Part shown: positions 47,657 to 56,400 of the stretch, piece by piece
Numbering within the stretch: position 1 is the stretch's first letter
How the letters are laid out: every line of letters starts with the position of its first letter
From: Lachnospiraceae bacterium
GTDB lineage: Bacteria > Bacillota > Clostridia > Lachnospirales > Lachnospiraceae
Assembly (NCBI GenBank): GCA_910574865.1
Contig: CAJTDN010000009.1
Coordinates: 62,001 to 126,000 of the forward strand
Reading direction: 5' to 3'
Length of the DNA stretch: 64,000 nucleotides
Made by a program: the position numbers and the translations under genes
Notes under the pieces: generated by a model
What the model was told of the DNA's origin: nothing
Databases searched by the model: none
What the model saw: the letters and a program-made list of their open reading frames with translations, nothing else

Positions 47657-48988
47657 ATGGCAGATTTTTCTTATTATTATGGTGACGACGCGGAACAATT
47701 CAACTACTTTCGCCTGCCGAAGCTGCTGGTGAGGGACAAGCGGTTCGAAGGGCTGTCGAGCGAGGCGAAGATACTGTACGGGGTGCTGCTTGACAGGATG
47801 GCACTCTCGGCGCAGAACGGGTGGCTGGACGACGACAACCGGATCTACATAATATACACGACGCGGGAGGTCATGCGGGAGTTTGGCTGCAGCGAGCGCA
47901 AGGCCATCACGCTGATGGGCGAGCTGGACACGAGAAAGGGCATCGGTCTCATTGAGAAGAGACGGCAGGGATTGGGGAAGCCGAACATCATCTATGTCAA
48001 GAATTTCAATTCCGTCATCCGGGATGATGCCGGGGGTGGCACGTCCGGGGAGACGGGGGCGCGTGGTGGCGGGAGCATGGGTGCCGGATTAGGTTCGGGA
48101 AACGACGCGCTTCGGGAAACCCGCGTTGCCGGTGACGGCTCCGGGCAGGAACGGCGGGGGCATGGTGACTGGCCGGAACAAGGATGGCGGTGTGCCGGGG
48201 ACGGGACATTCCGGAAACCGGACGCGTGCCGGGTGATACCGGGCCTGCCGGATGCGGGCGTGGTGGCCATGGAGGGCATGGACGTGGAGACGGGTCTGCC
48301 GAATCCGCCGTGGCCGGACGCCGCCCTGCGGGAAAGGATGCCGGAGGAAACCGTCAAAAAAGAGGGCGAAAAGGGGGAGGGGGAACCCTGCGGTTTCCAG
48401 ACATGCAAGAATCTGCAGGTCAAGACATGCAAGAACGTGCAGGTCAAGACATGCAAAAACGTGCAGGTCAGTAATGAGACTGATAATAATGAGACTGACA
48501 TAAAATATAATATATCTATCAATCCATCCAATCAGGATATACAAGGTGACGATGAAGGAGGGATGGACAGAAGCTCCGTGCTGGAGGGGTTCAAGGAGAA
48601 ACTGGGATACGACGCCCTGGTCTGCGACTCGCCGGGTGACAAGCACCTGGTTGACGACTTGTTCCAGATACTGGCCGACGCTTACTGCCATGGCGGCAGG
48701 AGCCAGCGTGTCGGCGGCGGGGACGTGCCGACGGCAGACGTGCGGGAACGTCTCTCACGGCTGACGGCGGGGCACGTGAGGTACGTCCTGGCGGCCTTGA
48801 AGGACAACACGACGAAGGTCAGGAACATCAGGACGTACGTGCTGACAAGCCTATACAACGCGCCCGTGACGATGGGGCTGTACTACCACAACGCGGTGGC
48901 GCACGACATGGCCGCCGGGGCATGGAGGGAGGAAGAAGGTGAGAACAATAAAATTATCTGTAATAAAAGTGATATTGGGTGGTTATAG
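47657..48988 (+). CDS. repA: RepA_N-family replication initiator
   Basis: A 443-residue initiator. The N-terminal RepA_N winged-helix domain (YFRLPKLLVRDKRFEGLSSEAKILYGVLLDRM... REVMREFGCSERKA) is followed by a variable linker with 24-bp repeats (CKNVQVKT units, residues 249-271). The C-terminal DnaD-like domain reads VRYVLAALKDNTTKVRNIRTYVLTSLYNAPVTM. Such proteins start theta replication of Firmicutes plasmids and many ICEs. GAAGGGG precedes the ATG. The presence of an initiator suggests the excised ICE replicates. Confidence 0.9.
   Translation: MADFSYYYGDDAEQFNYFRLPKLLVRDKRFEGLSSEAKILYGVLLDRMALSAQNGWLDDDNRIYIIYTTREVMREFGCSERKAITLMGELDTRKGIGLIEKRRQGLGKPNIIYVKNFNSVIRDDAGGGTSGETGARGGGSMGAGLGSGNDALRETRVAGDGSGQERRGHGDWPEQGWRCAGDGTFRKPDACRVIPGLPDAGVVAMEGMDVETGLPNPPWPDAALRERMPEETVKKEGEKGEGEPCGFQTCKNLQVKTCKNVQVKTCKNVQVSNETDNNETDIKYNISINPSNQDIQGDDEGGMDRSSVLEGFKEKLGYDALVCDSPGDKHLVDDLFQILADAYCHGGRSQRVGGGDVPTADVRERLSRLTAGHVRYVLAALKDNTTKVRNIRTYVLTSLYNAPVTMGLYYHNAVAHDMAAGAWREEEGENNKIICNKSDIGWL
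48401..48470. repeat. 24-bp tandem repeat inside repA, candidate origin iterons
   Basis: ACATGCAAGAA..TGCAGGTCAAG units begin at 48401, 48425 and 48449. RepA_N replicons commonly have their origin in this central part of repA, so these are candidate initiator-binding sites. An AT-rich stretch follows at 48476-48545. Confidence 0.7.
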
Positions 48989-49065
48989 GTGTATGGTGTA
49001 TCGCGTAACTTGAAATAACAAGATAATGCTTGAAATCAGAAAGACCAGACCACGGGGCAACGGTT

Positions 49066-49086
49066 CCTATACGGTGCTTGTATAGG
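49066..49086. terminator. Hairpin downstream of repA
   Basis: CCTATAC-GGTGCTT-GTATAGG, a perfect 7-bp stem; no T-tract. Confidence 0.4.
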
Positions 49087-49160
49087 TGACGGGCAGCGTG
49101 GGCGTTGTCGGTGAAAAACTATTGACAAAATATATTGTCGTGGAAAAGAAAAAATAAATC

Positions 49161-49189
49161 TTGTTAGTTGGAACATTTTCTGATATGAT
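49161..49189 (+). promoter_or_regulatory. Promoter of small membrane ORF 3
   Basis: TTGTTA-N17-TATGAT, start near 49196 in the inverted-repeat arm AATAAATGATGGCGGC. Confidence 0.5.
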
Positions 49190-49229
49190 TAATAAATGAT
49201 GGCGGCATTACTTCCGAAAGGAGTTAAAG

Positions 49230-49379
49230 ATGGACGTAATCATTGCATTAGTGATATCGGTAATAGGGTGTTCATGTTGCAACTTTGACTGGGGCACTTT
49301 ATATACATTTGTCAGTGTTGCTATTTCCCTATATGAAATCTGGATTGACTATGCCAATGATAAAACTGCCAAACGGTAG
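49230..49379 (+). CDS. Small membrane protein (49 residues), candidate type I toxin 3
   Basis: MDVIIALVISVIGCSCC then a second hydrophobic part LYTFVSVAISLYEIWI and a charged end NDKTAKR. AAAGGAG precedes the ATG. It is not as clearly holin-like as the ORFs at 38134 and 40268, but is enclosed by the same arrangement: convergent promoters with mirrored start regions (49191-49206 and 49474-49489). The minus-strand -10 TATAAT is at 49487-49492. Confidence 0.5.
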   Translation: MDVIIALVISVIGCSCCNFDWGTLYTFVSVAISLYEIWIDYANDKTAKR

Positions 49380-49588
49380 TGACAATACGAGGGATAATCG
49401 TTGCTGTTGGTAACGAGCAAAAAACCGAAGATACTTCAGTACACAAAAGATTCCTAAGTATAATCTATCAATAGCCGCCGTCATTTATTATATACGAGGT
49501 GGGTATTATCTACAATATTTTTATATTATATATGTTATATATGTTTTTACAAGATTCGACACCTTACCAAGGTGACTCTGGATGCATA

Positions 49589-49709
49589 TTCTTGACGTGG
49601 TATGATAGAATTGTCAGAAAAGGAAAGATATGGGAGGACGTAAGCCGGGACGGCGAACCGGGAGGATTCGAACCGTGGGCGAGCGAGCTTCCTTTTTTGC
49701 ACCCTTTTC
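49589..49709. repeat. Direct repeat A of a ~120-bp pair
   Basis: TTCTTGACGTGGTATGATAGAATTG, a GGATTCGAACC stretch like a reversed tRNA T-arm, and CTTCCTTTTTTGCACCC. Nearly identical to repeat B. TGGTATGAT could be an extended -10 promoter. The surrounding open frame has no ribosome site. Confidence 0.85.
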
Positions 49710-49875
49710 CGGCAGGGCATGACGGGTGACAGTCCGGCCAAGGCCGGGTCAGGACGGTGGCGGGAACCGGCGGCGCAAGGGTACGAAGACGGAAACAGTG
49801 CCGATTTCCAGATTCTGGATAACATGTTAGCCAAAAGGGTATCCTAAAGTAACCTAAAGTAACCTTGATTGCACG

Positions 49876-49984
49876 TTCTTGACGTGGTATGATAGAATTG
49901 TCAGAAAAGGAAAGGCGTGGCCGGACGGCGAACCGGGAGGATTCGAACCGTGGGCGAGCGTGCTTCCTTTTTTGCACCCTTTTC
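49876..49984. repeat. Direct repeat B
   Basis: Same sequence as repeat A with about 11 bases deleted in the middle and few substitutions. The two copies start 287 bases apart. Confidence 0.85.
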
Positions 49985-50193
49985 TGACCGGGAACTGACA
50001 TGGGACGCATGAGGCCTGGAGAGGAGGTGGTCGCGGGACGGAAAGTGGAAAGGAAGAAAGGAGGTGATGGAAAGGCATGACGGACGGAAAGGAGGCGATG
50101 CCAGGAAACGGGCCGGGAAGCCCGGATAACGGGGAACGCAAGCCCCGGGAAAGGAGGAAGGAAAAGCATCATACATCATAAGGAAGAAAGACG
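49985..50193. other. Purine-rich spacer without recognised gene
   Basis: Several GGAGGTG/AAGGAGG-like stretches follow one another with only very short frames behind them. No family features. Confidence 0.4.
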
Positions 50194-50344
50194 ACCGCAA
50201 ACCGAAAGGTGGGCGGTTTTTTTGTGCCATGGGGAAGGACGTTTCCCATGGCACAAAAACCCTCCGGGGGACGCGCCAGGGCGCGAAAGGAAACATGTCG
50301 CTGAAGCGACCGCGCCTGGCTCGTGAGTTTCGCAAGCGAAACTC
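50194..50344 (+). promoter_or_regulatory. Four-hairpin leader upstream of the adhesin
   Basis: ACCGC...GCGGTTTTTTT (50194-50224) is a terminator; GTGCCATGGG...CCCATGGCAC (50224-50254) is a perfect 10-bp repeat; GTCGC-TGAA-GCGAC (50298-50311) and GAGTTTCGC-AA-GCGAAACTC (50325-50344) follow. They could terminate upstream transcription and regulate the adhesin. Confidence 0.6.
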
Positions 50345-50464
50345 ATTTTATATCACAAACACGGCACGCGGGGCGGGACAAGGATTCCGGCATGCGGGGC
50401 CGCGAGGACGGACGTGCCACGTTTCGGCACGTCCCAAGGAGTCGGAAAGACAAGGAGGAAATCA

Positions 50465-53400
50465 ATGAGAAGATATAAGAAGCTGACGGCATTCCTGCTG
50501 GCGCTTTCGCTGGCGGCGTGCTCGTTTTTGCAGCCCGCGGTGTCGTTCGCGGCCGAGGGCAAAACGGAACGGGCGGCGCGGGAGGTCGAGGACGCGGGTT
50601 CCTGGGACGAGGGCGCGTCACAAGTGATAGGGGCGGCCGGGCAGGAAGAAACGAAACAAGACGGCGCGAACCAAAATGACATGAAACAGGACAACGTGAA
50701 ACAAGAAAGCACCGGGCAGGGAGAGGCCGACGCGGAAAGCGCGGGACAAGGAACCGGCCAGGACGGCGCGAAGACGGGCCAGGAAGCGGACACACCGAAC
50801 CAGGCGGGTGTCGGAACGGACAGTGACAACGGGAACCGGGACACGGAAAGCCGTGGGACGGCGCGAACGTCCGGAAACGGAACCGGGACTGAAAACGCGA
50901 CCGGGAACGAGGCAGGAACGGAACCGGGCGCGGGTGAAAGCGCGGAAACGTTACCCGCCCCGGCGACGGAGGGCGAGGACAACTTAGACCCCGGCGAGGA
51001 CACCGGGTTCGCCGGGACGCCGGGCGAGCTGGAAACGTACGGGCCGGGACTCGCGTCGTCCATGGCAACCCTGGGGCTTCGGCTGCTGGGCAGGGCCAGG
51101 GGCTGGGATCCCGGAAGCCTGGGGCTTACGGGCACGGTGTACGCCAGGGCCTACAACGAGGGCGGTTCCACGCTGGAGGACGCGTTCGGCTTCAAGAAGT
51201 CCGACCTGCTGGCGTGGATGCACGAACAGGCGACCACGGGGTACTACCTCGGCACCGTTTATGACGGCGGCGACAACCGCAACCCGAACGGTGACGCGAG
51301 CTACAACGGGCGTGACGTGAGGCCGGGGCAGGTCGGCCTGAACTGCACGGGCTTCGTGTGGCACATGCTGATGAAGGCCGGGGCGCGTGTCACCGGCGAG
51401 AGCGACGGGAGGAACACGGACTTCGTGGGCAACACCGACGCGCTGCTGGCGGCGGGAGCCAACGTGGACAACTCGGGGGCGAACCCGACGGTGCCGGGCG
51501 AGTCCGGCTGGGTGGCGTTCCTTTCGGGCTCCAACGTGGAGTACAAGACCTACGTGTCCGACAGCTGGGAGGACATGGTGAAGGTGCTGGTGGCCGACGA
51601 CTACTGGGACGCGGGTGACGTCATCTGGACGTGGGACCTGAAAAACCCGCTGGTTTCCGGCTCGGGCGGCAACAACGGCAAGTTCCCGAACGCGGACGTG
51701 GCGCAGAGGCTGTTCTTCACGGAAGGGATGTACGGGCATCCGGCATCGGGACTTAGCTGGGGCAACAGCGCGCACAACCACATCCTGCTTTACTGCGGGA
51801 CGGACTTCGCGAGGTACTGCGACTCGGCGACGAACAACTACGCGCAGTATGTGAGCGGCGTGAGCGACCAGCTGGTGTGGCACTCTTCGGACGTGCACTT
51901 CAATTACCAGACGTGGCAGCCGGACGGTTCCACGCCGTGGAACCAGATCACGAGCATTTTCCCGAAGGAGAATGGCGGGCCTTACGCGGTGACAATTGTA
52001 AAGACCGGAGGGCCGACGGGAAGCCTGAACCTGAAGAAGACGTCGTCCAATAGGACGCTGACCGACGGGAATAGCTGCTATTCCCTCGAGGGCGCGACCT
52101 ACCTGGTATTTCGCTCGGAGGCGGACGCGAGGAACGGCGCGGAGGGTCTGGCGGTGGCGACGCTCGTGACCGACGGGGACGGGAACAGCAACACGGTGGA
52201 AATGGAGCCGGGAACCTACTACGTGAAGGAGACGAAGGCGTCCAAGGGCTACGCGCTGGACAGGACCATCCACCAGGTGACGGTGGAGAGCGGCCAGACC
52301 GCGACCGTGCAGTCGGTGGAAAAGCCACAAAGTGACCCAGTACGTGTTTTGTTAGGAAAGGTAGACCGGGAAACGAACCGAAACAAGCCACAAGGGAGCG
52401 CAAGCCTCGCGGGGGCGGAATTCACCGTGAAATATTATGGTGGATTGTACGATATCGACCCTGCAACGCAGGGGCAGACATCGGTTAGGCAATGGATAAT
52501 CAGGACGGATGAAGATGGATATTGCAGGCTTAGTGATGGATATAAGGTATCTGGGGATGCGTTTTATTATCAATCTAACGGAGATACTACACTTCCCCTT
52601 GGAACCATTACCATTCAAGAAACCAAGGCTCCGACGGGCTATCTTATTAATAACGAGGTATTCGTCCGTAAGATTACGTCGGAAGGAAATGTGGAAGGTG
52701 TCAACACCTACAACCAGCCAATCATCCCGGAGACCCCGCAGAAGTTACGCATCCGCCTGAAAAAGGTGGACGCGGAAACCGGGAAAGGCGAGGCGCAGGG
52801 AACGGGGACGCTTTCCGGGGCGGTGTACGGTGTGTACGACGCATCCGGGACGCAGGTGGACGAGCTGACGACCGACGCGAAGGGAGAGGCGGTCTCGAAG
52901 GAACTGCCGCTCGGCAACTACACGGTGAAGGAGACGAAAGCCCCGACGGGTTACCTGATTAACGGCACGACCCACAAGGTGGACGGTGCGGTGCCGAAGG
53001 ACACGACGACGCGGGTGTTCGAGTACGGCGTGACGAGCGGGGAAGTGCCGCAGAAGGTGAAAATCAACCTGAAAAAGGTGGACGCGGAGACCGGGAAGGG
53101 CGAGCCGCAGGGAACGGCCACGCTCGCGGGCGCGGTGTACGGCGTGTACGACGCATCCGGGACGCAGGTGGACGAGCTGACGACCGATGCGCGGGGCGAG
53201 GCGAGTTCCAGGGAGCTGCCGCTCGGCAATTACACGGTAAAGGAGACGAAAGCCTCCAACGGTTATTTAATTGACGGCACGACCCACAAGGTGGACGGGG
53301 CGGTCCCGAAGGACACGACGACGCGGGTGTTCGAGTACGGCGTGACGAGCGGGGAAGTGCCGCAGAAGGTGAAAATCAACCTGAAAAAGACGGACGCGGA

Positions 53401-56400
53401 AACCGGGAAGGGTGAACCGCAAGGTGCGGCCAAGCTTGAGGGCGCGGTGTACGGTGTGTACGACGCATCCGGGACGCAGGTGGACGAGCTGACGACCGAC
53501 GCGAAGGGCGAGGCGGTCTCGAAGGAGCTGCCGCTCGGCAATTACACAGTGAAAGAGACGAGAGCCTCAAACGGTTACCTGGTTGACCAGGCGGCGCACG
53601 CGGTGAACGGCGCGAAACCGAAGGACACGACGACGCGGGTGTTCGAGTACAAGGTGGGAAGCGGCGAGGACGTGATCCGCGGTGACGTGGAAATCGTCAA
53701 GTTCATCGAGAACCTGGACGCGGACGACGACACCATCCAGGGGCTCGCGGGAATCGAGTTCACGTTCACGTCCAAGACGACTGGCGAGAAAGTGCTGGTA
53801 ATCAGGACGGACAAGAACGGGTTCGCGACGACGGCCTCGAAGGAAAACCCGAGGGGGACGCTGGTGTTCGACACCTACCGGGTGGAGGAGACGAAGCACC
53901 CGGAGAACGTGAAGGCCATCAAGCCGTTCGACGTGACCGTTTCCGAAGAGGGCGTGACGCTCAAGGGCATTTACAAGGAAGACAAGCTGATCGTCAGCCC
54001 GGTGACGGTCGTGAAGAAGGACAAAAGCTCCGGAAAGACAATCCCGGCGGCGAACGTGACGTTCCGGCTGCTGGACGAAAACAAGGAGCCGGTCACGATG
54101 ACGACGCGCTACCCGGACAAGGTGGTGCATGAGACGTTCAAGACGAATGATGATGGGCAGTTCACGTTCCCGGACGTGCTGACCTATGGCACGTACTACC
54201 TGGAGGAGCTGGACGCGCCGGAAGGGTACCTGAAAGGGGAACTCCTGGAATTCAAGGTGACGGAAGGCTCGACGTGGGAGGAACCGCTCATCGTGGAATA
54301 CGCGGACGAGAACGCCATGGGCAGGATCCGCGTCACGAAGACGGATTCCGAGACCGGGGAACCGGTCGGCGGCGCGACGTTCGAGATTGTCGCGGCAGAG
54401 GACGTGGTGACGCCGGAAGGCACGACGCGCGTGGAAAAAGGCGGCGTGGCAGGAACCATGACGACGGGAAAGGACGGGAAGGCGGAGTCGGACGACCTCT
54501 TCCTCGGAAAGTACGTCGTGCGCGAGACAAGGCAGCCGGACGGATTCATCCTGGACGGGACGGAGCACGGGGTGGAGCTTTCCTACGCGGGGCAGGACGT
54601 ACCCGTGGTATACGAGTCCGTGAAAGCGGAAAATAAGCCGGCGCGGCTCTTCATTTTCAAGATGGACGGGGAGACAAAGGAACCGCTGGCCGGCGTGGAA
54701 TTCGAAATCTGGAACAAGGACATGTGGCCGGACGGCACCGGCAACGGGGACGGCGCGGACGGCGACGAAGGTACGGATGAAGCTGACGCGGCTGATGACG
54801 GCGCGGTTGACCCGGGCATGGCGGTCTTCCCGAGGTTCGTGACCGACGAGAACGGGCGCATCGAGGTTTCCTACCTCGCGCCGGGGACGTACTTGGTCCG
54901 CGAGGTGGAGACGCTACCGGGATACGTGCTGGACGAGACCGTGCACGAGTTCACGGTGGACGAGGACGGCCTGATTGACGGCAAGGACGTGGGCATCCGG
55001 GTAATCGAAAACACGAGGACGAAGCTCATCGGCACGACCGCCGTGTCGGCGGACACCGGCACGCACGAGGGCGTCCCGGGCGAGGAAGTGACCATCATCG
55101 ACACGGTGGCGTTCGAAGACCTGCAGCCGGGCGAGGAATACACGGTGCGCGGCAGGCTGATGGACGCGCGGACGGGCGAGCCGTTCCTGGTAAACGGTGA
55201 GGAAGTGACGGCGGAGACGAAATTCGTGCCAAAGGAAGGCAGTGGAAGCGTCGACGTCGTTTTCACGTTTGACGGGAGGGAGTTGCTGGACAAGAAAATC
55301 GTGGTGTTCGAGAAGGCGTACGTGCGGGGTGTGGAAATCCTCTCGCACGAGGACACCGGGGACGAGGACCAGACGGTGGAATTCCCCAGGCCGGAAATCG
55401 GCACGACGGCGGCGGACGCGGAGACCGGGAGCCATGAGGCCGTGGCGGCGGGCGAGGTGACCATCGTCGACACCGTGAAATACGAGGGGCTGGTCATCGG
55501 CCAGGAGTACACGGTGAAAGGCACGCTGATGGACAAGGCGACGGGAGAAAAACTGCTCGTTGACGGAAAGGAAGTGATGTCGGAGGCGAAGTTCGTGCCG
55601 GAAGAGAAGGACGGAAGCGTGGACATCACGTTCACGTTCGACGCAAGCGGGCTTGCGGGCCACAAGGTGGTCGCGTTCGAGAGCGTTTCCGTGAAGGGCG
55701 TGGAGGTGGCCGTGCACGCGGACATCGAGGACGGCGACCAGACGGTCGAGTTCCCGGAGCCTGAAATCAGGACGACGGCGACGGACGCGGAGACCGGGAG
55801 CCACGAGGCCGTGGCGGCGGGCGAGGTGACCATCGTCGACACCGTGAGGTATGAAAACCTGGTCACCAGCCACGAGTACACGGTGAAGGGAGTCCTGATG
55901 GACAAGGCGACGGGCGAAAAACTGCTCGTTGACGGAAAGGAAGTGACGTCGGAGGCGAAGTTCGTGCCGGAAGAGAAGGACGGAAGCGTGGACATCACGT
56001 TCACGTTCGACGCAAGCGGGCTTGCGGGCCACAAGGTGGTCGCGTTCGAGAGCGTTTCCGTGAAAGGCGTGGAAGTGGCCGTGCACGCGGACATCGAGGA
56101 CGACGGCCAGACGGTCAGGTTCCCGGAGCCGGAAATCGGGACGACGGCGGTGAACGCGGAGACGGGGACGCACGAGGCGGCGGCCACGCGGGAAGTGACC
56201 ATCGTCGACACCGTGAGGTATGAAAACCTGGTCACCGGCCACGAGTACACGGTGAAGGGAGTCCTGATGGACAAGGCGACGGGCGAAAAGCTGCTCGTTG
56301 ACGGAAAGGAAGTGACATCGGAGGCGAGGTTCACGCCGGAAGAGAAGGACGGGAGCGTGGACGTCACGTTCACGTTCGACGCGAGGGGGCTTGAAGGGAC

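Noticed and set aside
49660-49700. Possible tRNA on the minus strand (GGTTCGAATCC)
   Set aside because: The T-stem pairs only over two or three bases and no acceptor, D-arm or anticodon arm can be drawn.
49499-49729. 76-codon frame with hydrophobic start
   Set aside because: No ribosome site, and its second half reads through direct repeat A, which recurs without this frame.
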